Positions 12,001 through 25,638 of a DNA stretch of 64,000 bases are shown here, piece after piece. The first letter of the stretch is position 1. Each line of letters starts with the position of its first letter. A model generated the notes under the pieces. That model was not told where the DNA came from. It did no database searches and worked only from the letters and a program-made list of their open reading frames with translations. Both the position numbers and the translations under genes were made by a program. This stretch comes from Diadema setosum. Taxonomy: Eukaryota > Echinodermata > Echinoidea > Diadematoida > Diadematidae. The DNA lies in the NCBI RefSeq assembly GCF_964275005.1, contig NC_092692.1:14205584-14269583 (forward strand), written 5' to 3'.

Positions 12001-15000
12001 TACTTTACACATTTTATTTGTTTGTTTATTTGTGGCAGGTATCAGACTGGACAGGGGCTACCTACCAAGACAAGCGATATCTAGGTAAACAAGACTTTTC
12101 AGTGTGATTAAAGTGATTGATAAACACAATTGAATTAACAGTGTAACTTCCTCTTTTGATTATGTTCAGCAAAGGTTCTTCTTTCTTTCTCAGACTTGTA
12201 GATTTTCATAGGGATATTCATGGACCTATGAGAGAGACTGAAATTGAGTTCATACTTTCAGACAATTCGGTTCATACACGATACATCAAGATATACCATG
12301 ATTCGGCTTAAGAAGCCTCTTTTAGTACTTAAACCAGAATATTTTATGCATCAGTTGAATGAATAATTTTGAGAGGAAAAAAACAAACAAACCTAAAACA
12401 TTGTCTTTACAGCTTTTTGGATGGATATTGCCTTCTCAGTGTGTAAGTGTTCTTGTCTTGCCAATGTTCCAATCTCACTCCTTAGGCAAGTACAATTCTC
12501 AGTTTGGATCTGGCAACCAGTACACATATGTCCACGAGCAGGATGAGTCCTCGTTCCAGCTGGTCGATACATCCAAGGTGCAGAAGCCGATCTACATGAG
12601 GAACAGGATACGATTCAACCAGGTACGTGGGAGAAACTGGAACTTTGTCATCCTTTATAATGTGTAGTCAGTTATTCCCATCTGCAGTCTATCATGATAA
12701 AAAATATGTACATTTTTAGGTCCTCCTTTTAAAATTGATTAGAGATTTTGTAATTTGCCATCTATGAGCAAGTATATGTACTGTACCTAATGTAAATTTG
12801 ATCAATGTATTCTGGACTTCTCCACTTTTGGACTGTGGATGTATAGATACTGCGTGTGCATATTGCACTTTGTGCATTGTTGCTTTGACATACATAAGTC
12901 CACAGTTCATTTATTTAACTTTGCAATGGCTAAATCAAGTGAAAATCAGCAATGGTGAAGCAGAAGTCCCGTACTTATTCAATGAAAAAAAAAAAAAAAA
13001 TTGAAGGAAATTAATTTGCACTGCCATTTATCTGATTCATCGGACACACAACAAAAATGAAAAAAGAGAAATGACCACAAAGCACCCACGTCTTTTTATG
13101 TTCCATTCAGCGTAATCTACGACGCGAGCGGGAGCGTCGGGAGCAGCGTGCCTCGGCGGGCATGCAGTCGCTGACCAAGGCACAGAAGGAGAGACAGAGG
13201 CAGGTCCGGAGGTTACAGAAGCAGTACGGAGGCAGGAGATGGCCAGACAAGAACCAACATGTGAGTGACCAGTGGAGGACAGTGCCCAGAGTTGCCAAGT
13301 CCCCCACAATTCCAGATTAGAGGGGCATTGTATCGAGCGTTTTGGCAGATTTTTTTTTATTTTTCTGACAAATATGCTCTCAGCCAATCAGAAGCAAGGA
13401 TATCAGTAGCGTGAAACAGTTTGTCAGATACAATTTCTGACAAGATGCTTCATGAAATGCTCATCAGGAGGCGGGGGGGGGGGGGGGGGGAATCAATTTA
13501 TATATCTCTTTATCATGCAAAGTCCTCTAATGGCCTCCCCAACTTCAAAAATATGTATAATGTGTCTCTGTTGAGTATTGAGATGCTTGTAACACACATG
13601 TAATGCATCTTCAATATTGTTCTCTTGAATCTCCATGATTTTTATATGCAAAATTAGCAGCCCTGAACACCTTTTAGAACTTCACAATGGGTGAATGTAA
13701 AATACCCAGTAATACAACCTCATTTGCAGGCAAGTAGACTGGCATACCTTAAATGCAAATCCATCTTTCTCAAACGCAAACTTGATATTTCTTTATTTAT
13801 CAGTTTGTAGCATTTAAAGGGATTGTACAATTATGGTTGAGACCTAATTTCAAGTTTCTAACATTTTTTGGTGAGATAATGAGAAACCTCTTATAAAATG
13901 TGAAAGAGCATGTAATTCTATGAGGAATTAAACGTTTATTTGATGAAAATTGGTTTTGAAATGGCTGAGATATCAAAAAAGAGCGATTCTGATAAAGTGT
14001 GGGACCCACACTTTATTACGATCGCTTTGTTTTACTTTGTTTTTTGATGTTTCAGTCATTCCAAACCCGATTTTCATCAAATAAACTTTGAATTCCTCTT
14101 AAAATGGTATGTTCTGTACTATATCATACATGTTTTTTTGGTATCTCGCAAAAAGTTAAAAACCCAATTCTCATCTCCACCAAAACTGTACTATCCCTTT
14201 AAGCTTTGGATAGATTAATGCAATTGTCTTGTGTCCTTTATAATCCACAGCATATGTGTGCATTTATGAGATTTTAAGAGTCATCACACTCTAGCAAGTA
14301 GCTTTTAATCAGCAAACTTCACTGCACAAATAGCAAGCTTTTTTTTTTTTTTTGGTTTGTTTTTTAAAGAAGACATGGTTTTGTAGATCAGAAGGAAAAA
14401 TAAAAGTCCTGAAATGTGTCTAGATATTTGACCAGCTGTGGGAACAAGGTTGTGTCTTCAATTGCAAATGTTACAATGACCACAAGTGTCTACGTTTTGT
14501 CAAATGCCAACAGAATCAGCAGAAGACTCGCAGTGCATCTGTCCAGGTGCGGGGTGAGTGGGGGGTCATCGATGAGCTGGACTTCCCCCGACTGAACAAA
14601 CTGCGGCTGCCCACAGTCGGAGAACCAGAGGATCTGTGAGTGTCTGTAGCTTGGTCAATGTCCAAGCAGTCCTTTCCAAGGACATGCCAATTTGGCAGTA
14701 CAGTGCACTCCCGTTATAACGAACACGGTTATAACGAAATTCCGGTTACAACGAAATAAAATTTAGGGCCGCAACATTATCAACTCTATGTATTTTTATT
14801 GTTTATTCATTCGGTTATAACGAAATTTCGTTATAACGAAAGAAAACTGCCGGTCCCGAGGACTTCGTTATAACGGGAGTCCACTGTAGTACAATCAGTG
14901 TACAAATACTTCAACATTTGATGGTCCTCTGTATAAGATCCAGCAATGATCTAGCTGAATTGTTTTCTTATAAAAGAGTTCCAAAAGTGTAGACTCAACT

Positions 15001-16295
15001 TTGTTTGTTTCTCATATTTGTGTTTTGAAACTATGGGAATACATGTATTTGTAAGAAAATCTCTCTGTTACAGATTCTTTTGTATTAGTGTATGCTTTTA
15101 CAGGCCATTCTTTGTCATGTATTGTCATGATTGACTGATGCATGTGTAAAGTTAATATGAAGTAATGATAAAGGTGTCATACAATAAATCATCTAGTTTT
15201 CCATAATCCAACATACCTCATAGATTTTTCATGGTATGTTCTTCTCTATTACCTGAGACAAAGGGTGAAGATCTTTTTAAAATTTTTGTGTTGGCACCGC
15301 TGGATGAGGAGACTACTAAAGCTCGTGATGTCATATGAGTACAACAGTATAAAGAAGATGTAAAGAAAATTCAACATTATTATTTTCACTTTTTTGGCAT
15401 AATAAAAGAGCACTTGACTTGCCTCTTTCTAAAGGCAATGGGAATAATATTACACATAATATATGTCAGTAACGAGTCAAGGGAATGTGTACTTTTTTCA
15501 AAAGATGAAATTTTGTGAAATTCTCTTTGTATTTTCCTTATATTGTTGTACGCATGTGACTTCATACACTGCAGTAGTCTTCTCATCCAGCGGTGATTGC
15601 ACAAAAACTTTAAAAATTCATAACTTTTGCATCGATTGTCCAATTTTCCTCACACTTTCAATGATGTGTTCTACTAATGTTGCTACATGCTCTCAATCCT
15701 TATGTTTATGAAGGTGAACCTGTCCTTTCATGTTTGACATGGGAATAGTCTTTTATTTTTTTTCCCCCATGCCAGAATGTTTGCATGTTTGATGTAACTC
15801 TTCTGTTGGTATGTTTTTGTGTGTTTGTTGTAACTCTGCAGGATCAAATGTGGGAGTCTGGAATTCTATGACAAACTTTTTGACCGCATCACCACCAAGA
15901 CGGAAAAGCGGCTTGCGAGGGTCAACAGACTTTTCCACAAGGTCACCACCACTGATGACCCCATCATCAGGAAGGTGAGGTTTTGATTTTGTTCTTTATG
16001 GAGGTCTATTACTTAAGAATTTGTGTAAGTTCATGTCAATGCAGAATCACGTTAAGAAAATCGCTTGTGTATGTAGGAGAGTTTACTGCACACATGTGAA
16101 TGTGAAATTGTTCAAATGATTCAAATAGACTCACACAGATGTTAGAGAGGAACTGTCAGTGGGCGGATGTCAGAAATTCAGGGTATTCACCGGAAATGGG
16201 CGAGTAGTTTTAGGTCTTATTTACAGAGGATGTTGTGCATGCATCTCTTTATGTATGTTTTATGTGGCAGAAAAAAAAAATAGTTTTAACCTTCC

Positions 16296-16328
<33 letters not shown>

Positions 16329-19300
16329 TTAAGAGCTAAACTGTAATAGCATAGCCCTCACTAATCTCAGTGAAGTGGCTTTATGAAGTTATGATGTAGA
16401 AGAGAAACAATAAAAAGAGAGCAAAATTACATGTCACTGTGATAAGTGGTAAAACGTGTTACATGTATTTTGGTGATTTTGTGAGAGCATGTTTGCTACT
16501 CAAATGTTTCTGTCAAACTGGGAATACTGGAGTGTGCATTCTGCACTACCTTGATTCACAATCCACTTGGACGTGGAAGAATCAGAACAAACTATTTGTC
16601 TGTTTATGTCTTTTCCCAGCTTGCATCGAAAGGCAATGTCTTTGCCACAGACATCATCCTTGCCTCCATTATGTGCTGCCCACGGTCTGTGTACTCTTGG
16701 GACATCATTGTTCAGGTGAGCCTTTGTGACAAAAGCAATGTAGCAGTGTTGGTGGATATTTTGTTTTCTTTTCTTTTCTTTCTTTTATGTTATGAGGAAA
16801 GTGCTCAATCCATGCAAACAACTTGTCTGTTCTCAGTTTGTGATTTGTACTACATTTATGCTAGATAATAAAAACATTTCCAGCTTTAAAGATTGCCCTG
16901 GACAGTAATCTCAAATGAAGTGTGTATTGCGTTGGGTTTGATTTTGGTGTGATATCAATTGTGTACTTGGATAGAAAGCAGAGAATTACATGTATAAGAT
17001 TATGTATATTATTTTATTTTTCATTGTACATTTCCCCTGCAGCATGTTGGAGGCAAGCTGTTCTTTGATAAGCGTGATGATTCCGAATTTGGTAAGCACT
17101 GTTTAGAAATGAGATCTTGTCTTTTGTTATTGCCCTATAGATTAAGTAGATGCCATCTGTCAATTTACCCACTCTAGAATGCCGAGCGACAATGGCCATG
17201 TAACAACATGTGTAGTAGTGTGTTAGATACATGGATTACATGCATATCACTGAAAGTACTTAATGCTAACTTGGTATTGTGTCTGTACGGCTTGGCTCTA
17301 TGGTTGTGCATATGATCAGATACAGCTGTTTGAAATGGTCGCTTTCCTGTCAATAGATGTGGAAGGGTATCATCTTGTTTCGCCACCAATGGATTAAAAA
17401 TCCAGTCTAAGATCAAACTCCTTCAAACTTTCCCATATGATATTAACCAATTGAAGACTAGTCCAGAGTATACTAGGGCAGGTGTCTATGGAAAATGCTT
17501 GTTACAACAAAATCAACTCATACTCAACAGGTTAACATCTGTTGTGAAGTAGAAGAACAAGAAGCTTGTAAGCTGTTTGGAACATCAATAGAATACCGAA
17601 GTGTGATGTCACAGCTATTCATCGCCCTGGAAACTGGTTCCAAGCAACCTCACATAACCCAAATATCTGTGAAGACAACGGCTGCTAACCATGCTGGCAC
17701 CCAGTTCCAACCCACTGGGCCCCGAAGCGTTGTATAAGGGTATTTTGTTTAGAACCAGCACTAAGCTATAAAAAAAGACTGCGAAATCATCACTTTGGTA
17801 CTCTATGCCATCACGATTTTCCAAGTATTGCTGTTTGTGATGATGAAAGTGAAATGGAGAAATGTCTTGTCACTCCTGGTCCCAGATCTTCTGACCGTGA
17901 ACGAGACTGCCATGGAGCCCCCTCAGGACGAGGGAACCCACATCAATTCTCCCCGCAACCTAGCCCTTGAAGCCACCTTCATCAACCACAACTTCTCCCA
18001 GCAGTGCCTGAAGATGGTGAGGGCAAAAAAGAATTATGCACAAATGTACAAACCAACAAACAAGCAAATACGAGTGTTGTTTAAGAACTCTACTAGATGA
18101 AAGACTTCACTGAAGGAATGATCGTTGGTGGACTTGAGATAAATGGGAACATACATGGATTGAAAATACCAGTAGATTTGAATGATGAAAGGCAAAACAG
18201 ATCAGAGTGGACCTGCCCTTTTGTGTAAAATGTAAAGTAGGAACCATTTGTGCAGCTTTCTTACTCTTTATGATTGAAATTTGTGTCCATTTTGATTTGT
18301 TGGAGGCTGTTGGTGAAGTATACTTGTCAGATACTGAGATGCTCTAAGCCATTTTTATTAGGTAATGCCTTTGAGTTTCTTTAATCTAGATGAACATCAA
18401 CCTGGAAAAGTTTTCGACAAAAGATTTTGATTGACATTAGTGTACTGTGGCTCTGCCATATATCTTGTTTCTCCCTCTCTCTCTCTCAATTTTTTGGTGG
18501 GTTGCACATGAACCGAACTGTTTAGTTGTCATGCAGGGACTTCGGGAAATTTCTTTTCTTGATATCCATACAGGTGTTTGGTGAGACACCATCAACAACT
18601 GTCCTTTCAACTGATAAACCGTCTGTGCCGTTCTTTTTTTTTTTTTTTTTATCCGCAGGGTCAAGAGAAGCACAAATTTGACACAGAGAATCCGTTCATC
18701 CAGGACGAGGAGGAGTCGTTAGTGGCATCAGTGGCGTATCGGTAAATTTGATCCCCAAGTGTTTTCTGCGTCTAATATTCGATGTTTGATGTGCTTCATG
18801 ATTATGCAGTTTGTGCCTGCCTGCTTTCTGATACATATGCATACATGTTGTGTGATGTGTAGGGTGTTTGGTGATATGTAGGTGTTTGGTTTCTGGTAAA
18901 TGTACTTGTTTTGTACATAGTTTCACCAACTTATTTCCTGTGTGTGTTTATATCAGTATATTTACCCTTTTTCTGAGAGTATAAATTGACTGGACTTGTC
19001 GGTGATGCCTTGTTATCCCTGTCTGAAATTCAGTGTCAAACTGAGTGTAGACAGCAAATGTGAACACTGAGACAAGCTAATTTGTCCAGGCAATGCAAGG
19101 GGAGGAAAGTGCAGTAACCCTTGGTGTTGAATTGGACTTAAAACCATTTGTCTGTGAGGCTTTTTGGTTGAATAAAATTATTCAAGAAGTGGACTGTCAT
19201 GCAGGTCAATTGTAGTCCTGGATGATGGGTCATGGGGTTGAGCTACCTATCGAGATTATTAAAACTGTTAAATGTTATAAGATGCTCCTGAAATTACACA

Positions 19301-22300
19301 TGTACAATTTGTATTTGAAGGGGAATGAAGAAAATTCAGTATCTGAGATTTTGCTGAAGCTTTTCAACATGGATGATGACACTCTAAAAACTTTTTTTTT
19401 TTTTTAATTTTCTCCCACCAGATACCGCAAGTGGAACATCGGAGATGACCTGAACGTCATTGTGCGCTGTGAACATGATGGTGTGATGGCTGGTTCTGGT
19501 GGTGAGACCCAATTCCTCAACATCAAGACACTCAACGAATGGGACACAAAGGTTAGAGTCCTATTGTGTTTTAAATCACACTTTCAGGAAGGTGTTAGTC
19601 TTTCTTGTGTCTTTTCTTTGTCATGGACTGCTGGGCAAGAAATGAAGAAAAAGTCCTTCTTGTCTCATGATCTTTCTTAGGGAATGATTTGTAGGGACAA
19701 TATACAGAACATGGCATTTGTGAGAAGTTAGTATTTGGACCCCCCCCCAAAAAAAAAAAAAAAAAAAAATGAAAAAGAAAAAGAAAAGTTTGTCCTTGAC
19801 AGTATTGTAGAATTGTTTCTATCATAAATTTGTTGAAATTTTGATGGTATGAATAGGAAAGAAAGGCCAATGTTGCTCATTTTCTTGTCTTTGCCAATGA
19901 TGTCTAGTTATCCCTGTCAGATTGTAGTCACCAAAGACTGCTCTGTTGACAAGAATACTTTAACTGAGGCAAGATGGAGTGCCACGATAATTCATGATAC
20001 AGTCAAACCTGTCTGAGCGACCACCTGTCTTAAGTGGCCACCTGCCTATACAACCAAATGTTATTAAAAATTCCCTCCCAAGAGAAAAAGCATGATAAAG
20101 AACATATGTTTAGCAGCTACCTGTCTATAATGGCCACTTTTTTGTCTCCCTTGGGTGGCCACTATAGACAGGTTTGACTGTGCTTTTAATGTTGGAACAC
20201 GAGATATTGGAAATAAATGTTTGGAATGGTTGCATTCCTACAAGGGCTACCAGTTTTTGTCTCCTTTGAATGTATTTGTACTGTATAAGCTGTTATTTTC
20301 ACGTACAGATATTTTCACAAATGAGGTTGTCATGGACATTTTTGCATTTTCTTCTTACAAAATTTGTTTCGTGAAATCAAAATGCAGGTCTCAAAATCAT
20401 CACATGTACATTTCATTCGTTTGGTTATAAAGAAATTTCAATATAGCAAAAGAAAACTGCAAGTCCCGGAGACTGCTATAACAGGAGTCGCCTGTATTTT
20501 ACATGTTTTACATAAATTTCTGATTTTGCAGTGGCTTAAAATCCAAATGGGTCAGATTTTGTTGAATTTATTTCATCCTGTCAATCATGAATACCTGTCT
20601 TGATTTCCCTAAAATTTAGAGGGTAAACGACTGATCAATCTTGCTTTCTTTCGCTCAGTCCACCCCAAAAGATGATGACTGAGCTTTACCCCTTTGGTCA
20701 AGCTGGTAGTTGCTCACAAAGTATTGACTTTTAAGTGTTTCTGGCAACTATGTTGAATTCTATATTATTTGTGTACAAAGCAGTGGGAGAAGTGGTGACT
20801 GACAGTCTCGCCTCTTCTGTCCATGTCATTGTGACCATCATTAACATTGAGTGAAACTGTAGAATGCCTAAACTTTCTTTATTTTATATCCACTTTTCAT
20901 GAAACTCCTCCCCCTATTTTATTATTTATCTTTATTTATTTATCTATTTTACTCTATTCATTGAAGTTGAATTTAACGTGGTGTTCAGAAGCAGTTCAGA
21001 GAAGGTTAAGTTGAAGCCCCCATGTGTTATATCAAGTTCCGTTATCGTGATTTGTGTTAACAGCAAAGCAGTGCCGAGGAGTGGCGTCAGAAGCTGGACT
21101 CTCAGAGGGGTGCTGTCCTGGCTACGGAGCTCAAGAACAACAGCTTCAAGCTAGCCAAGTGGACTGTCTGCTCCCTACTAGCAGGCTCAGATCACATTAA
21201 GTTTGGGTGAGTACTTTCATACAGTAGCTTCTTTGTTGACCTGGGCCCTGTTTCATAAAACTTGTTATCAGTGACAAGTTGTCACAGTTGTTATAAGCTG
21301 CTGAAATCCTTGCATCTGATTGGCTAAGAACAAATTTGTCACAGAAATGTGGCAGTTGTCACTGATAACAAGTTTTATGAAATGGGACCCTGATCTTAAC
21401 TTTTAGTGAAATTAAGTTTCTAGGGATTGTTTGTTTTTTGGTTGGTTGTTTGTTTGTTGTTTTTAGCTCACCTGAGCCAAAGGCTCAAGTGAGCTATTGC
21501 GGTCGCACTTCGTCCGGCGTCCGTCGTCCGTCGTGCGTAAACTTTTTACATTTTCATCTTCTTCTTGAAAACCCCAAGACCGATTTCCATCAAACTTGGC
21601 AGGTAGCATCCCTAGGGGGTTAGGAACTCAATTTGTTAAAATGGGCACCATGCCCCACCCAGGGGGCCCCCAGGGGGGCCCAAACCCCCCAAAATTAAGG
21701 AATCTGTAAAAATCTTCTTCTCTAGAACCAGAAGTGATAGAGCTAAGTTAATACTATGAGTTAGTACATTGATGACTGTAGTTTCAAGTTTGTTCATGGC
21801 AGAATCAGGGGTGCCCCCCTTGGGACCCAGGGGAGGGGGGTGGGGAGCGGTCCTAATGGGGCCTAAATTGTACATTTTCATCTTCTTCTTGAGAACCCCA
21901 TGACCCATTTCCACCAAACTTGGCAGGTAGCATCCCTAGGGGGTTAGGATCTCAATCTGTTAAAATGGGCACCATGCCCCACCCAGGGGGCCCCCAGGGG
22001 GCCCCAAACCCCCCAAAATGAAGAAATCTGTAAAAATCTTCTCTAGAATCAGAAGTTATAGAGCTAAGATAATACTATGAGTGAGTACATTAATGACTGT
22101 AGTTTCAAGTTTGTTCATAGCAGATCCAGGGGTGCCCCTCTTGGGGGTGGGGGGGGGGGGGGGGGAAGGTCCGAATGAGGGCCTGAATTGTACATTTTCA
22201 TCTTCTTCCTGAAAACCTCATGATGGATTTTTGTCAAACTTGGCAGGTAGCATCCCTAGGGGGTCAGGATCTCAATTTATCAAAATGGGCACCATGCCCC

Positions 22301-25300
22301 ACCCAGAGGGCCCCAGGGGGCCCTAATCCCCCCAAATTAAGGAATCTTAAAAAGATTTGGGCCTTTTTTTTATTGTACATTTTCATCTTCTACTTGAGAA
22401 TGCCTGGTAAAATTTTAGTAGAGCTGTGAATAATTTAGATTAGTGACTGCGTGAAAGGTGAACTTGCGATACTCGGGTGAGCGCTAGACCCGCGGGTCTC
22501 TTGTTTTTTTAGGGGGAGGGAAGTAAATTTGGAATAGCATATAGTTATACACTGTAAATTGTGACCAACATATCTTTGTCGAGAAAATATGTGGAAGTTT
22601 TTTCTTTTTTACATTTGAATAACATTTCTGGCTTGAGTTTTACTCTGTGTAATTAAGTCACCTTATACAGGAGTTTTTATGCCTCCGCCCGAAGGGTGCC
22701 AGAGACATTATTTAGTATTTTTTTTTTTAGTCATAGACTTTTCAGTTGTTTAGAATGGGGAACTTTACAAATGCATTCTGGGCAATTCTCTTGTATCCCT
22801 GTATCATCATTACTCTACCCCATTAAATTGCATACATACAACACATATTGTGCCATGTGTCTGAAGCTGGATTTTACAAGGTTGTTAACACAAATTGTAC
22901 TTTCGTGGTTCATACACCGTGAATGGTATCGTTATATGTGGACTTAGTGTAATGATGTACCAAGAAATGACCATGATGGGTTTTTTTTTCCATTTCACCT
23001 TTAGTAACCCTTCTTTTTGCCAATGATGTCAAGTTATCCCTGTCAGACTTCAGTCAAGAAAGACTGGCATGTTGACAAAAAAAAACTTTACCTGAGGCAA
23101 ATATCAATTTGCGATGCTTTTTTTTTTTTTTTGGGGGGGGGGGGGGAGGGACTGGTCCCAGCTATACTCTTGCTAGTATTGTATTACCTTTACAAATTGC
23201 CCCATTGCTTTAACCCTATTCTAACTGGGCTATTTGAGACCAAGTTTTTACTGGGGGGGGGGGGGGGGGGGAGGTTGTCAATTTGACCCCCCCCCCCCCT
23301 TCAGATCTTGGCCGCAAAATTTTGCCTGAACATAAGGATAAGTCCGGATGTCATCTACAGGATTACATGATTATACAATAGAAAAATATTGATTTTCTAT
23401 TTTTAGTAACTTAATAATGCAGATTTATGCATGAAATCATATTTTCACCTGTAATTCCATCAAAAAGACTGAAGGATTGGCTAAAGTTTTTGTAATTAAG
23501 TTTCTTCTTTCTTTCTTTCTTTCTTTTTGGTGGGGGGAGGTAAATTTGAATGTTGGAAAAAATTGATAATCTTTGACAATATTGTTTCTGTCTAATTAGC
23601 ATATACTATTTGTGATGAACATCTCTTCATCTGGAAAATATGTGGAACTTTATTTTTTGACTTTTGAGAACATTTCTTGTTTGAGTTTTACACTGTGAAT
23701 GTAAGTCACCTTATGCAGGATTTTTCTTTTTCTACGATAGACTTTTAAGTTCTTCACAATGGGGAACTTTACAAATGCATTCGGGATAATTCTCTTTTAC
23801 TTCTCATTATTCTATCCGTGTATCATCATTATTCTACCCAAATAAATTGCATGCATACAACACATATTGTTGAGAATTTATGTGGGTATTGACACATGTA
23901 CTAGGGGAAAAAGTCTCGAAGGACATTATTGCAAGTGTGTGCATGCAACTATCAATGGCCACTCCCTCCCTCCCATTTCTCGCAGCTACGTGTCCCGCAT
24001 CAACCCCCGTGACTCATCCAAACACGTCATCCTGGGCTCGCAGCAGTTCAAGCCCAGCGAGCTGGCCGCCCAGATCAACCTGAACATGGACAATGCCTGG
24101 GGCATCCTGCGCTGCATTGTGGACAAGTGTTTCCAGTTGAAGGAGGGCAAGTACCTGATCCTGAAGGACCCCAACAAGGTGAGCATAGACACCCCCTTTC
24201 CCTCACTGGTAGACGGCGGAAGGCAGTCGAACCTTGTCTCATCAAGTCGTTAGTACAGGCAAACCCTGTTAAAACAAGGTCATCTAGGACATTGATTTTA
24301 CCTTGTTATGCTACAAAGTAACCGGTACTGCCTCGTGAACATACTAAAAAAGAAATCGACTGAATATAGTAATGAAAAATTGGTGGTGTGGGATTTACTC
24401 GTTAAAAGCAGAACTGTGATATACGCAAGCTTGTATGTAACAACAGGGTTTCCCTGTACAGTCAACCCTCCTGATATAGCCAGTGAGTCAGCCATTTTGT
24501 TCAGCCCTGTGAATTTGGCTGTAGGAAGTACAGTGATTCTTCTATTTCTTCTTCATTTGGTTTTATTTTACCTTGATAGAACTGAAAAACAAAATTGACA
24601 GGTTTTTGGTTTCTTCTTTTTGCTTTCTTTGTTTTTGTTTTTTGTTTTTTTTTGTTTTTTGGAGGAGCAAAAGTAAGATATTTAAAGTTAGTTCAATGTT
24701 TGTTTAACCCTAACCAGGGCCCTGTTTTATGAAGAGTTAAATTTGATTATAAAGTTTATTTCAACTGTAAGTCTATGGCAGCCTGTGTGGTAAGGAAATT
24801 TAAAATCGATTTTATCTTTTGATTAAACGGGGCCCAGGCCAGGCTTTTTGGCCTGTTCTGTGGCTGAAGGAGGGTTGATTCAACCCCCCACTGAGATCTC
24901 GACCGTGGATCGCGCAGTCGCCCTGAAAATTGGCACATACATTACCTGTCGCGTAATCTACCAAACTGTAAAAGAAAAAATTGAATTTTTCATTTTTTAT
25001 ATTTTATATTAATTAATATGCGTGAAATCATAGATTTTGCTCTAATTCAGAAAATAAAGCTAATGGCATCCTAATTTTTGGTGACATTATTCCTTGTAGC
25101 ATTCCTAACAATGTACTTCAAAAAAAAATCTGGTATCAAAATTAATTTCTTATGTATTCTATTGTTTTATGAATTTCTTATGTATTTCCTTGTTTTTTTA
25201 TCTTTTTTGTGTTTTTTTTCCACAAATTTATTACAAAACCTAATTCAAGCATAATCATGCTAAAATTAATTGATTTCAGCAATTGAAAGTGAAAATAATC

Positions 25301-25606
25301 ATATCTTTTTGAATAAGGTGAGAAAACTCTATTTGCATAGACTTTGTACACAAAATCACGTTTTTGAGCCATTTTCGGTCTGACAAGCATATATATAAAA
25401 GGTAGTGCAGCATCATAATGGTATAACTATTTTCGTGAAAATGTGCGAGACTTGAAAGTAAAAAGTAAGCGAGCGGCGTGGTAAAAAAAATTCGCGCGGC
25501 AGAATGTTCGCGGAAAATTATGCCAATATTGCCAATGATGTCAAGTTATCCCTGTCAGACTTCAGTCAAAATAGACTGGCATGTTGACAAAAAACTTTAG
25601 CTGAGG

Positions 25607-25638
<32 letters not shown>

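Noticed and set aside
18182..18335. Possible further C/D snoRNA in EIF3D intron 9 (ATGATGA ... CTGA)
   Set aside because: Spacing near 150 nt, no terminal stem and no shared guide element.
18781..18835. Second box C/D pair in intron 10 (TTGATGT ... CTGA)
   Set aside because: Too short, weak stem and no recognisable antisense element.
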